Counted from the stretch's first letter, positions 51,602 to 61,157 are shown. The stretch: 64,000 bases of DNA from Pirellulaceae bacterium (GCA_028280445.1 JANQLU010000008.1:248001-312000); one strand, 5' to 3'. Program-made: numbers and translations. The notes: a model not told the origin generated them from the sequence alone.

Positions 51602-53443
51602 TCATTCGACAGTGTCGAGATACGGGTCACTGCCCGATTCAAATTGACGCTCCCGCCGCTCTTTGTCTTGTCGCAACAAAATCATTCGATCGACCAGATG
51701 CCGAGTTTCAATTTTTCGCTGGGCTTGTCGAAACAAACCGATGAGCCGTGGTGACAACTCATTGGATTCCTGATGAGCTTTTTTAATTTTCTCACGTTTC
51801 TGAGGGCCGAATCCAAGCAGCAGGATTTCGTCTTCGAGCGAAAGGTAAATGCGATAGCTACCCGGATCTCCTTGACGGGAACCGCGACCAATCAATTGCC
51901 AATCGATCCGTTGGCTTTCGTGGATTTCGGTCAGGATGACATGCAGCCCACCATTTTCGCGGACCGAGTCGGCCAGTTTGATATCTGTTCCGCGCCCGGC
52001 CATGTTGGTGGCGACGGTGACGGAGTTGGGATTTCCAGCCAGCGCGACGATATCAGCTTCTTTTTCCAACTGTTTGGCGTTGAGGACCGAGTGTTGAATT
52101 TCATGTCTAGCCAGAATTTGTGACAGCAACTCTGATTTTTCGACGGATCGAGTGCCAATGAGCACTGCTCGGCCGGATTGAATAATTTTTTTTGTATCCG
52201 CCGCAATAGTTTCGAATTTTTGTTGTGCGGTTGCAAAAATTTTAGGAGGCAGTTGCGTTCGGCGGACCGGACGATGGGTCGGGATGCGAACGACTTTCTT
52301 TTTGAAAACTTTTTTGAATTCACGGCGGGAAGTCCAGGCGGTTCCGGTCATGCCTGCCAATCGGCGATATTTTTGAAAGAAACTTTGGATAGTAATCGTC
52401 GCGGCTTGGCGAGTCGCTGGCGTGATTGGCAATTGCTCTTTCGCTTCGACACTTTGATGAACCCCGCGTTGCCATTGGCGCCCCTCGGCGGGTCGCCCCG
52501 TGAATTCGTCAATGATCATAATTTTTTCATCGACGATGGCGTAGTTTTTGTCGAGCTGATAGTCACGGCGAACCTTGATCGCATTTTCTATGTATTCATA
52601 CAAATCGTGGATCGAAACTCGTTTGGTGCCGTGACGTTGTGGCAATTGTCTGAGGAGGCTTCGTCCAGATAGCGTTAGTTCTACCTTTTGGCGTTTGTGG
52701 TCGTATTTGAAGTCGCGTTCTTCGTCAAAATGCGCAGCAAATTCTGCGGCCCAGCGAAAACAATCGTTGGAAATCGTTTCTTCTTCTTGATCGATCATGC
52801 CAATAATCAATGGAGTTCGCGCTTCGTCAATCAAGATACTATCCGCCTCATCCACCAAAGCGAACGCGAGCGGGCGCATGACCAGTTGTGATCGATCAAA
52901 TCGATCGGCAAGTCGTTTGAGACGGTCTCTCAAAAAGTCAAAGCCAAACTCTTTGGCGGAGCCATAGGTAATGTCTTTGCGATACGTCACCATTCGTTTT
53001 TGCGGTTCGTCATCGGCCGCCAGATAATCGGCTGTTAGTCCAAGCAATTGATAGATCGGTCGAATCAGCTCGCAGTCACGTTTGGCAAGATAGTCATTGG
53101 CCGTAACGACGTGAACTCCCTGACCGATGAGTGCATTGAGGAACGTTGGCATGGCAGCCGTTAACGTTTTGCCTTCGCCAGTTTTCATTTCAGCGATTCG
53201 GCCTCGCATCATCTGGATCGCGCACTGAATTTGAACATCATAGGGAACGAGCCCAAGAGTTCTGCGAGACGCTTCGACGACCAGCGGGAATCCTCTCAGC
53301 ATCAAGCTTTTGACAGAGACTCCGCACATGGCATCGTGCTTTAAAGTGAGCCCTTCGATTTTGAGTTGTTCATCGGGCAGATTCTGTAGCTTTTTCGCGC
53401 GTTGACGTATTTCGCGGATCAGATTGTGGAAAGACAGGGCCAT
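51602..53443 (-). CDS. Short SecA-like translocation ATPase
   Basis: A 613-residue protein from the ATG at 53443; housekeeping SecA has about 900. The motor is complete: Walker A in MKTGEGKTLTAAMP (about residue 90), the VVTANDYLAKRD segment, LVDEADSILIDEARTPLIIG (Walker B), MAGRGTDIKLAD and LIGRGSRQGDPGSYRIYLSLED in the second helicase domain. The cross-linking region is short, and most of the helical wing/scaffold C-terminus and the zinc-binding tail are missing. It is thus a second, specialised SecA, not the main one. It is next to exporter genes on both sides, and it may deliver a special substrate. The upstream frame to 53560 looks non-coding. Confidence 0.85.
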   Translation of the reverse strand: MALSFHNLIREIRQRAKKLQNLPDEQLKIEGLTLKHDAMCGVSVKSLMLRGFPLVVEASRRTLGLVPYDVQIQCAIQMMRGRIAEMKTGEGKTLTAAMPTFLNALIGQGVHVVTANDYLAKRDCELIRPIYQLLGLTADYLAADDEPQKRMVTYRKDITYGSAKEFGFDFLRDRLKRLADRFDRSQLVMRPLAFALVDEADSILIDEARTPLIIGMIDQEEETISNDCFRWAAEFAAHFDEERDFKYDHKRQKVELTLSGRSLLRQLPQRHGTKRVSIHDLYEYIENAIKVRRDYQLDKNYAIVDEKIMIIDEFTGRPAEGRQWQRGVHQSVEAKEQLPITPATRQAATITIQSFFQKYRRLAGMTGTAWTSRREFKKVFKKKVVRIPTHRPVRRTQLPPKIFATAQQKFETIAADTKKIIQSGRAVLIGTRSVEKSELLSQILARHEIQHSVLNAKQLEKEADIVALAGNPNSVTVATNMAGRGTDIKLADSVRENGGLHVILTEIHESQRIDWQLIGRGSRQGDPGSYRIYLSLEDEILLLGFGPQKREKIKKAHQESNELSPRLIGLFRQAQRKIETRHLVDRMILLRQDKERRERQFESGSDPYLDTVE

Positions 53444-53564
53444 GCATTCGTGCCAAATTTGTGATTCTCTGGCATTATAACCACAGCATTTTGCCAAGGC
53501 GCAAATTATAATGGGCCATCGACGCAGGGATCGTGAACGAAAACTCCTCTTGATAGACATCTCA

Positions 53565-55568
53565 ATGTCCGTGCGCGAAGAACTATCTCAAATTTTGCAA
53601 ACTGCTAATACTCAGGATGCGTTTTATCCTGCGCTATTGGGTTCATTCATCAAGCGATCTGGCGCGTCTGCAGCGATTGCCTGGAATTGTGATCGCGAAC
53701 CGTTTGGTTCGATTTGCCGGGTGATGCCTCAGGAAAATGGAGCGATCCAGATTCCGATGAATGAAACGCAGCATTCAGAGGTTTTGGCAAAAACAGTTCG
53801 CAGTGAATCACCGGTTTTTCTGCATGTAAATCATGAATCGGCAGCGGATGCCGAAGGAAAAAACGATGGCCAGTCATTGGACATTTTGTTTGGGCCGATT
53901 CACGGTGAGCAGCGACACCTGATTGAGTTTGTTTTTCCAACAGGAGTTTTGCCAGAACAGCGACCCAAATTGCTGAAAGAGTTGGGCGAATACTGCGCGA
54001 CCGCCACGGCGTTTCTAGAAAACGAATCAAAATCGGAACTTGTCGAACAGAAAGTGCACTCGGGGTTCAGTGCCGATCTGGCAGACGCGATGCCGAAGCA
54101 ACAACCGGTTTCAATGGATGCGGTTCAACAATATGTGCACGCCGTTCATCAAAGTATCGATTACAAGGAAACCGCTGCGAACATTGCCAATGAAGGACGC
54201 AATCTCCTGGATTGTGATCGTGTTTCCATCGCGATTTATGAACGAGGCAAATTCAATCTGCGCGCCATCAACGGACAACCTTCGGTCAATCGACGGAGCA
54301 ACACGGTCAAGGGACTGCAAAAAATTGCCAGGCAAGTTTTGAAAACGGGGCAGACTTTTTGGTATCCCTCTGACGAAGCGATTCCGCCACAAATCGAACA
54401 GGCGTTGGCCAGCTACCTGTCTATCAGCGCCACACGGAGTCTGGTGATTGAGCCGGTTTTTGAAAAAATTCCGTCGGACGATCCGTTGGAGTCGAATCAA
54501 AAAACAAATCGGGTCGTTGGTGGAATTATCGCGGAAAGTTGTTCGGAACAATGGGAACAGGATCATATTTCCAAGCCGATGAACGTGCTCCTGTTGCACG
54601 GAGGTGACGCTTTACGAAATTCACTAAAACATCGTCGTTTGTTTTTATATCCGGTCTGGAATTTCCTTGGCAAATCCCGTGTAATTGCCGCGTCACGAAA
54701 TCTTCCTAAAACGTTGTTGGCGTTGGGAACTGCGCTCGCGATCGTCGCAGTGTTGTGTTTCGTACCGGCACCGATGAATGTTGTTTGTGATGGAGAAGTA
54801 GTCCCGAAACTGCGTGACAAACTATATGCCGAAGCCAAAGGGACGGTTAAATCGATTAGCGTCAATCCTGGAGACACCGTCCGACCCAAACAGCCCCTGA
54901 TCTCACTCGAAGACACCAAGCTTGCCGCCAAGATCGAAGAGTTGAACGGAGCAATCGATCACAATTTAGAATTGTTGCGCAATGCTCAACTCGAAGGAAT
55001 CAATAATCCCGACTCCGAGAAATTGGATAGCACTGAGGCGTTACAAGCCAAAATCGAAAGTTTACGCAAAGAGCGTAAAAAACATCTTGCCATCGAACAG
55101 CAATTAGTTGTTAAAAGCCGAATCAACGGCCAAGTGATTAGTTGGGATTTCAAAGAAAAATTGCGAGATCGTCCGATCGAGTATGGCGATATGTTGTTAG
55201 AAATCGCCGAAGTTAATGGCCAATGGGAATTGGTGCTCCAGCTGCCCGACAAAAAAATTGCTCATATCATGCGTGCCAAGGAAAAATACGGGATCGATTC
55301 ACTGGTTGTAAAATTTGTGATCGCATCAGAGCCAAACGTGACTTACGAAGGTAAAGTCAGGACGATTGCCGGTGCGACGCAACTGCAACCCGATCAAAAA
55401 CAGTCCATCCGGGTCGTCGTTGATTTTGAATCAGCGGACCTCAATCTCAAACATGTTCGAGCCAAGGTGAATGCAAAAATCTATTGCGGGCACCGTTCAC
55501 TCGGATATGTCTGGCTGCATCCCGTTGGCGAATTTATTCAGTCCCAGGTCCTGTTCAGAATTTGGTAG
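53565..55568 (+). CDS. GAF-domain membrane-fusion (HlyD-like) protein
   Basis: A 667-residue protein from the ATG at 53565 (an in-frame ATG at 53511 would add 18 basic residues). The first 370 residues are cytoplasmic. They hold a GAF-like domain at about 195-350 (DYKETAANIANEGRNLLDCD, SIAIYERGKFNLRAINGQ), which in other proteins binds small ligands. One membrane segment follows near 390-410 (LLALGTALAIVAVLCFVPAP). The rest is a HlyD/biotinyl-lipoyl adaptor (VVCDGEVVPKLRDKLYAEAK, GTVKSISVNPGDTVRPKQPL) with a coiled coil. The GAF part may sense a signal and control export. It stops three bases before the M50 gene. Confidence 0.85.
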   Translation: MSVREELSQILQTANTQDAFYPALLGSFIKRSGASAAIAWNCDREPFGSICRVMPQENGAIQIPMNETQHSEVLAKTVRSESPVFLHVNHESAADAEGKNDGQSLDILFGPIHGEQRHLIEFVFPTGVLPEQRPKLLKELGEYCATATAFLENESKSELVEQKVHSGFSADLADAMPKQQPVSMDAVQQYVHAVHQSIDYKETAANIANEGRNLLDCDRVSIAIYERGKFNLRAINGQPSVNRRSNTVKGLQKIARQVLKTGQTFWYPSDEAIPPQIEQALASYLSISATRSLVIEPVFEKIPSDDPLESNQKTNRVVGGIIAESCSEQWEQDHISKPMNVLLLHGGDALRNSLKHRRLFLYPVWNFLGKSRVIAASRNLPKTLLALGTALAIVAVLCFVPAPMNVVCDGEVVPKLRDKLYAEAKGTVKSISVNPGDTVRPKQPLISLEDTKLAAKIEELNGAIDHNLELLRNAQLEGINNPDSEKLDSTEALQAKIESLRKERKKHLAIEQQLVVKSRINGQVISWDFKEKLRDRPIEYGDMLLEIAEVNGQWELVLQLPDKKIAHIMRAKEKYGIDSLVVKFVIASEPNVTYEGKVRTIAGATQLQPDQKQSIRVVVDFESADLNLKHVRAKVNAKIYCGHRSLGYVWLHPVGEFIQSQVLFRIW

Positions 55569-55571
55569 GCC

Positions 55572-57809
55572 ATGGCGTCCGTTGATCAATCGATGATGTC
55601 GTCGGACAATCGCGCGATTCGTCTCAAAGCGCGCGCGGATTTGATCATCAACGAAAGTATCTTTCAGGGCGAGCGTTGTTGGATCGTCAAAGATCCATTG
55701 GCGATGAAATATTTTCGACTCCAAGGTCCCGAGTATCTGGTTTTACGGTTGCTCGATGGCACCAAGAGTTATCGACAGATCAAAACTCAACTCGACAGGC
55801 AATTTCCCGAACAGCGATTTCGGATGGAAATCCTGCAACAGTTGATCGATTCGTTTCACAAAAACGGCTTGTTGGCTTCACCGACACCAGGACAGGCCGT
55901 TCCACTTGGGCGGCGTCGCAATAAAGAGCTCCGGCAAAAAGCACTGGGGCTGTTGTCCAGTTTGGTTGCGATTCGATTTCCAGGGTTTGATCCCGATCCT
56001 ATTTTGAATTGGCTGTATCCCAAATTCCGTTGGTTTTTTACCAAGCTTGCTTTTTGTTTGTGTCTACTGATTTGTCTTGCCGCCGCGATTTTGGTTTTGA
56101 CTCATTTCAGTGAATTCATGAGGAAAATGCCGGATTTCCAAAAGTTTTTTGGAATCAACAATTTGCTGTTCATGGCATTGATTTTGATTTTTACCAAAAC
56201 GATCCACGAGTTCGGGCACGGATTGATGTGTAAACATTTTGGCGGCGAGTGTCATGAAATCGGGTTTATGTTGTTGGTGATGACACCGGCGATGTATTGC
56301 AACACTTCCGATTCATGGGTTTTGCCTAACAAGTGGCACCGGATTGCGATTGGAGCCGGCGGGATGTACGTCGAGCTGGTCATGGCTGCGATTTGTACAT
56401 TCATCTGGTGGAACACCAATCCAGGTTGGCTGCATTATTTGTGCCTGAACATCATGTTTCTCAGTTCGGTGAGCACGGTGTTGTTCAATGCAAATCCGTT
56501 GTTGCGGTATGACGGATACTACATCTTGTCTGATTTTCTGGAGATTCCCAATCTTGCTCAGAAATCGAAACAGGCATTAATCAATTGGTTGCGCGTTCAC
56601 ACTTTGGGAATGAAGCCGATCGCTTCCCGCATGCTGCCCAAACGACACAAAGAGATTTTTGCGATCTACGCGGTTGCCTCGTTTGTTTACCGCTGGTTTG
56701 TCATGATCGTCATTTTTTGGTTTTTAACCAAGGTATTTGAGCCGTATGGACTAGAGATCGTTGGTCATATTTTGATTGCGGTTTCGCTCGTAGGGATGAT
56801 CGTGATTCCCGTTTTCAAGTTAGTCAAATTTTTTCTCTATCCAGGCAGGTTTCGTGAAGTGAAAAAGAAAAAAGCCATCATCAGTGGAATCGTTCTGGCC
56901 GGTTTAGTAGCAGCGTTTTGTTACGTTCCTTTTCCGCACTACGCTTGGGCACATTTTGTGATTCGACCGGATGGTGCACAGCACGTATTTGTAAAACACC
57001 CGGGATCATTGGTAGAGATCAATTGCAAGCCTGGAGAGCAGGTGGTTGCGGGTCAAATCCTGGCCAAATTGCGGAACGAAGAATTCAGCCTGGAACTGCT
57101 GCGCCTGGAAAGTAAAAAAGCAGAATTGGAAGCGGATCTGAAGGTGTATGAACTCGAACTCGAAAGTTCCGATTTGTCGGCAAGAAAAATTGCGGAATCC
57201 GTTGCACAGATTGCCAATATCAAACAACAAATTGCCATTAAATTGCAGCAATTAGAACAACTCAATTTGCGCGCTGATCGAGATGGAACGGTAATTTCCC
57301 CGCCTAATGTTGTTCAGCAAACTTCGGTCGGCGGGCGCCTGGTAAAATGGGACGGGATATCTTGTGAGCCTCGAAATTTGTCAGCCTATTTGCAGCCAAG
57401 TGCTGTTCCGTTTTGTTATGTGGGTGATCCCAAAAACATGAAAGCCGTTTTGGTCATCGAACAGTCCGATATCAAATTTTTGAAGCCAGACCAGACTGTT
57501 CAATTGGTGCTAAACCAGTTTCGCGACACACGCATTCGCGGGAAAATCAAATCCATTTCGTCGATTGAATTGCAACATGTTCCACGGGAACTATCAAAAA
57601 CCAACAACGGGCTTGTTGCAGTGAATCCACAAAAAGATGGAACGGAGCCGCCGTTGATCACTTCGTACGAAGCTTCGGTATCACTGAGCCACCTCGATTT
57701 TATCGATTTGCGACCGGGCTATTATGGACAAGCCAAGGTCAAAGTTGGCCAGGCATCGTTGGGTTGGCGACTTTGGCGATACGTTCGAAAGGTCGTCAAT
57801 TTCAAGTAA
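55572..57809 (+). CDS. M50 peptidase fused to HlyD-like adaptor
   Basis: A 745-residue membrane protein. N-terminus: PqqD-like part (FRLQGPEYLVLRLLDGTKSY). Then about six membrane segments with the site-2-protease motif HEFGH (His212, Glu213, His216) and NANPLLRYDGYYILSDFLEI, the second metal-binding block. From about 470 a single hairpin adaptor of the HlyD type follows (VFVKHPGSLVEINCKPGEQV), with coiled coil and barrel. Catalytic residues look intact. Relatives such as YydH take part in making or exporting peptides, cutting a leader in the membrane. Start ATG 55572 directly follows the GAF-HlyD stop. The two proteins probably form one complex. Confidence 0.9.
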   Translation: MASVDQSMMSSDNRAIRLKARADLIINESIFQGERCWIVKDPLAMKYFRLQGPEYLVLRLLDGTKSYRQIKTQLDRQFPEQRFRMEILQQLIDSFHKNGLLASPTPGQAVPLGRRRNKELRQKALGLLSSLVAIRFPGFDPDPILNWLYPKFRWFFTKLAFCLCLLICLAAAILVLTHFSEFMRKMPDFQKFFGINNLLFMALILIFTKTIHEFGHGLMCKHFGGECHEIGFMLLVMTPAMYCNTSDSWVLPNKWHRIAIGAGGMYVELVMAAICTFIWWNTNPGWLHYLCLNIMFLSSVSTVLFNANPLLRYDGYYILSDFLEIPNLAQKSKQALINWLRVHTLGMKPIASRMLPKRHKEIFAIYAVASFVYRWFVMIVIFWFLTKVFEPYGLEIVGHILIAVSLVGMIVIPVFKLVKFFLYPGRFREVKKKKAIISGIVLAGLVAAFCYVPFPHYAWAHFVIRPDGAQHVFVKHPGSLVEINCKPGEQVVAGQILAKLRNEEFSLELLRLESKKAELEADLKVYELELESSDLSARKIAESVAQIANIKQQIAIKLQQLEQLNLRADRDGTVISPPNVVQQTSVGGRLVKWDGISCEPRNLSAYLQPSAVPFCYVGDPKNMKAVLVIEQSDIKFLKPDQTVQLVLNQFRDTRIRGKIKSISSIELQHVPRELSKTNNGLVAVNPQKDGTEPPLITSYEASVSLSHLDFIDLRPGYYGQAKVKVGQASLGWRLWRYVRKVVNFK

Positions 57810-57900
57810 TCTTGTGAAACTGGCCAACTAGTGCAGGTTCATCTTTGTTATCGTTTTCGAACTGGAACGACGAGGTAACAAGACTGGTCTTGCAAGAACG

Positions 57901-58776
57901 CTAATTGGAAATGATCAAATCTCCCAGCATCCCGGATCGGTAAATTCCGTTTTTGTTATCGATTTCCGCGTGAACCACAAACTGTCGCCGTTGTGGATCG
58001 GCTTCGAGACTGATCCAGGTAATCGTTGCTTTGAGTGTTCGCTGATTTTTGGGCAAATCATACCGATCGGAGATGCGAAACCGACATTGGTGGTTACGTT
58101 TGATTTTCAAGATGAATTTTGAATCGAACGTCGCAAAAACTCGGAGGCGTCGAGGATTGATGACGCGAACCACCGGTTGCGCTGCCGATACCGCTTCGCC
58201 TACATCGGGAATCACATCAGCCACTTGGCCGTCGATGGGTGATTTGATATCGCGATATTGCCGCCGCAATTTTGCAGATCGCAACATGGCGTTACGCAAT
58301 GCACTAGTTTCGCGACGTGATTGTTCCATGAGTTTCGCTTGTTCGATGGACAGTTCCGAACGATTCGATTCGAGTCTCAACTGATCGATCTCGGTTTGCG
58401 AAATACTGTTTTCGTATTCGCGATTGGCATCTCTGGCGCGTTGCAGAATTACTTGATTCACGGCGGCCGATTTTTTGGCGTATTCCAAATCAACTTTGTT
58501 TTCCATATCGATTTTTGCGATTGCCGCTTCGTGTTTTGCCGCCTCGACATCGGCATCCGCGATCTTGTGATCCAGCCGAACGAGCGTCTGCCCGCGTTTT
58601 ACTTTTTGCCCCGGTTTAACGAGGACTTTGACCACAATGCCAGTGTCCCTGGACGCGACAGAAACGTTGTCGATTAATTGCAAAGTTGCAATTTTGGATT
58701 TGGCCGAATACGACTGCGCGTCACACTGTCCGCAAACAAACGAGAATAAAAAAAGAATTGAGATGACATGTTTCAT
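57901..58776 (-). CDS. HlyD/RND-type periplasmic adaptor protein
   Basis: A 291-residue exported adaptor. From the ATG at 58776 there is a clear signal peptide (ISILFLFSFVCGQCDAQ); upstream codons to 58965 look non-coding. The lipoyl half-motifs flank a helical hairpin: DTGIVVKVLVKPGQKVKRGQ and later IKSPIDGQVADVIPDVGEAV. The barrel-type end has FRISDRYDLPKNQRTLKATI. It lacks a membrane anchor, unlike the two other adaptors nearby, and is convergent with the M50 gene. It may bridge the M50/GAF complex and the TolC-like channel. Confidence 0.85.
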   Translation of the reverse strand: MKHVISILFLFSFVCGQCDAQSYSAKSKIATLQLIDNVSVASRDTGIVVKVLVKPGQKVKRGQTLVRLDHKIADADVEAAKHEAAIAKIDMENKVDLEYAKKSAAVNQVILQRARDANREYENSISQTEIDQLRLESNRSELSIEQAKLMEQSRRETSALRNAMLRSAKLRRQYRDIKSPIDGQVADVIPDVGEAVSAAQPVVRVINPRRLRVFATFDSKFILKIKRNHQCRFRISDRYDLPKNQRTLKATITWISLEADPQRRQFVVHAEIDNKNGIYRSGMLGDLIISN

Positions 58777-59071
58777 GTTGAGAATCCTGAAGCTTTTTTT
58801 TGTTTGATTCCATTGTAATTCGGGACAATGGACAATGAAGCAAGATTTGGCACAAAGAGGTGCCGAGCTGAAAATACCAAGTTTCCTCACAGACACAGTG
58901 GAAACTGGAAGCGCTAACCCTCGGTTTTGCCACAACAAATTTTCTGTAGAAGATCTGGTGTTCACGTGCTTGTCTCGCAGTTGAAACCGTGTGCAGACGT
59001 CGAATCATCCGATGTGTCCACATCGTGTAACTAGCGACCATGATGACAGTTCGCTAAACTATCACTGAGTT

Positions 59072-59145
59072 GCCCCGATAGCTCAGCTGGATAGAGCAAT
59101 TGACTTCTAATCAGTAGGTCGCAGGTTCGAATCCTGCTCGGGGTA
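59072..59145 (+). tRNA. tRNA-Arg (TCT)
   Basis: The 74-base sequence starts GCCCCGATAGCTCAGCTGG. The anticodon stem ATTGA/TCAGT holds loop CTTCTAA, so the anticodon is TCT. The T arm is GCAGGTTCGAATCCTGC. The acceptor stem is complete with one G-U pair at the end; CCA is not encoded. The integrase gene lies 63 bases downstream, so this tRNA is probably the integration target. A T-run follows directly. Confidence 0.95.
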
Positions 59146-59208
59146 CTTTTTTTTGGCCATTTTTGATGACGGACACAACGCAACACTCCACAAACCCTCC
59201 ACACAAAT

Positions 59209-60426
59209 TCAATTCGCCTCTCGATCTCTTAGGAAATCTGGAACGAATACAACCTCGGATGTTTTCTTCATCTTTTTCGCCAGTGCGATGTACTTCAAAG
59301 TTGTTTCAAACGACTTGTGCCGCATCTTTTTCTGCAACACTGGGGCGGGCATAGTGTCAACGTTGAGTGTAGCGTACGCTCGCCGCAAGGCGTGGAATCC
59401 GTAGCGGTGACACGAATCAGTACACTCGTGTTCAGCAGCGTCAGGACACGTCAGGCTGATTCCAGCGGCTGCTTGAATGCGATGAAATTGCGTATCAAGT
59501 GTTCGCCGATGGTGTGGCCAGTAGAACAGTAGGGGAGAGAACGACAGTATCGACTTAACGTGAGTGAGCACGACGGCGGGTAGATGATCAATGTCATCGC
59601 GTTTGCCCTTGTTGTGCTTAGCTCGCGTGATGATCTGGCCTGTTTTCAGGTCAAGATCATCTCGACGAAACGCCAAGGTTTCGTCAATCCGCCAACCAGT
59701 GGTCAAGCAAAAGACCAACAATGCTTGCCACCACTCTTTCGGTTCGCACGGCAGGCCCTTCGGCAATGTGGCAACGTTGCATGCGTCATACATGCGTTGG
59801 AAATCTTCCTCTGTCACGACTGCTCCAATCTCGTCCGCTTCTCTTACGAAGCGAAACTTCGGAACGGTTGGCAGATAGCCCCAGTCGTGAGCAATGGTGA
59901 GGGCAGCTTTCAAGTGACGCAAGTCGTGGTTGATTGTGGCAGGGGTGACGGTCGAGCCCGGTTTTTTACCAGGGTCGCAACTCCGGTCGGCAATGAAGCT
60001 GTCAATAAGCTTAGTGGTAATTGCGGCCATTCGTATTGGCTTGCAATGTCGCTCGAAGTGGTTAAATGTTATCTTCTCCGCCGAGCGTGTTCTGACGGCC
60101 TTGCCGGGCAGGATTTTCTTTTCGTATTCCTTTCGAAACGTCGCCCACTTAGTGCGGTTAACTGGCTTATACGTGCCAGCCGCAAGTTGTCCCTCGATCT
60201 TCCGCTGGAACTTCTCGGCATTGGACTTGCTGCCGATGGTTTTAGACCGACGGCTCCCACTTGCATCGTACCAGCCAACTGACCATGGACACTTGTCCTC
60301 ACCAAGTTTTTGCTTTTGCTTATTGTCTTGAAATAACCATGCTCGCAAGATGTACTCCTTTGTCTGCTCGGTTTTTGTTATTAAAGAACTGGAGAAACGG
60401 TAACGCGATTTGATTCCTGCGGTCAA
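59209..60426 (-). CDS. Tyrosine recombinase / phage-type integrase
   Basis: A 405-residue integrase. An N-terminal SAM-like core-binding domain lies at about 90-190 (FNHFERHCKPIRMAAITTKL), and the catalytic domain is C-terminal. TTGWRIDETLAFRRDDLD carries the first arginine, HALRRAYATLNV the HxxR pair, and MRHKSFETTLKYIALAK the last histidine and the tyrosine nucleophile. All are present. The start codon is a TTG within TTGA that overlaps the excisionase-like stop, so translation is coupled. Position next to a tRNA fits site-specific integration; the other attachment site lies beyond the window. Confidence 0.92.
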   Translation of the reverse strand: MTAGIKSRYRFSSSLITKTEQTKEYILRAWLFQDNKQKQKLGEDKCPWSVGWYDASGSRRSKTIGSKSNAEKFQRKIEGQLAAGTYKPVNRTKWATFRKEYEKKILPGKAVRTRSAEKITFNHFERHCKPIRMAAITTKLIDSFIADRSCDPGKKPGSTVTPATINHDLRHLKAALTIAHDWGYLPTVPKFRFVREADEIGAVVTEEDFQRMYDACNVATLPKGLPCEPKEWWQALLVFCLTTGWRIDETLAFRRDDLDLKTGQIITRAKHNKGKRDDIDHLPAVVLTHVKSILSFSPLLFYWPHHRRTLDTQFHRIQAAAGISLTCPDAAEHECTDSCHRYGFHALRRAYATLNVDTMPAPVLQKKMRHKSFETTLKYIALAKKMKKTSEVVFVPDFLRDREAN

Positions 60427-60692
60427 AGTTGTCGTTGCTGCTGTAGAAAGCGTAGAAGTTCAGTTCGCTCGTACACAATCTTTTTGCCGACCCGTGATCC
60501 GGCGAGTTCACCTCGCAGACGGGCATCGCGGAGGGTGTGGCGAGCAACACCGAGCAGACTGGCAGCTTCCGGTTCGGTGAACGCTATCCGGTCACTGGAA
60601 AGTGCTTGGTCGGCCAATAATTGAGCAACGGTTGCGTGTACAACCTGTTCGATGAGCGGCTGAAGATCAGTCGCGTTGAAAGAAAATTGCAT
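60423..60692 (-). CDS. Excisionase-like helix-turn-helix protein
   Basis: An 89-residue protein of the HTH_17/MerR-like excisionase type: FTEPEAASLLGVARHTLRDA, then LRGELAGSRVGKKIVYERTE, and LLRFLQQQRQ. It would bend DNA at the attachment site and steer the integrase towards excision. It is upstream of and overlaps the integrase gene by four bases. Confidence 0.85.
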   Translation of the reverse strand: MQFSFNATDLQPLIEQVVHATVAQLLADQALSSDRIAFTEPEAASLLGVARHTLRDARLRGELAGSRVGKKIVYERTELLRFLQQQRQL

Positions 60693-61015
60693 AGTGACTG
60701 GGATGTTTGGATAGACCCTGAGCAGGGAAGGCCTGCAGCCCAGTCGTTGCTAAAAGAGGGGAGACGTTCTAGCGGGGGAAGGTTCACATATTTTTTCAGT
60801 TTTGTTGATTGCTATTCTCTGCGGCAACCATACATTGAAATGTGCTACACAAGCCTTCACGGGCCACGGGCCGTCTGTTTTTCGGGGAGCCTGTGAGCCC
60901 GTCGTTGCTACTAGGCACGAGGCTCCGTTTTGAAACGCGAGATAGTGTTCTGGTGGAGGTGTCGTGTAGCGTGGATCGCGTTGGGCGGTTGCGTGGCTCT
61001 TTTCGGAGAGTCAAC
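60693..61015. other. Gap in the island
   Basis: About 320 bases between the excisionase-like gene and the small basic gene. GTCGTTGCTA occurs twice (near 60743 and 60901). No gene could be supported; promoters in both directions are expected. Confidence 0.4.
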
Positions 61016-61150
61016 ATGGCATCTTTAGCCCGACCGAAACGATCCAATCATCGGCGTTCGCGACGCAACATGCGAGTGTATCTTGCTAAATACGTCCGCA
61101 GGCTTGTTGCCGAACGTCGAGAACAAGCACGCCGTCACATTCGGCGGTAG
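61016..61150 (+). CDS. Small basic protein, 44 residues
   Basis: ATG at 61016 after CGGAGAG, a good ribosome-binding site, and a TAG at 61148-61150. The protein is very basic, with RPKRSNHRRSRRNMRVYLAK and RRLVAERREQARRHIRR. A terminator directly follows, which supports a real transcript. It may bind nucleic acid or be a conserved cargo of such islands. The family is unknown. Confidence 0.6.
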   Translation: MASLARPKRSNHRRSRRNMRVYLAKYVRRLVAERREQARRHIRR

Positions 61151-61157
61151 AAACAAG

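Noticed and set aside
60320..60550. Extra small gene overlapping integrase and excisionase
   Set aside because: It is out of frame with two well-supported genes and has no features of its own.
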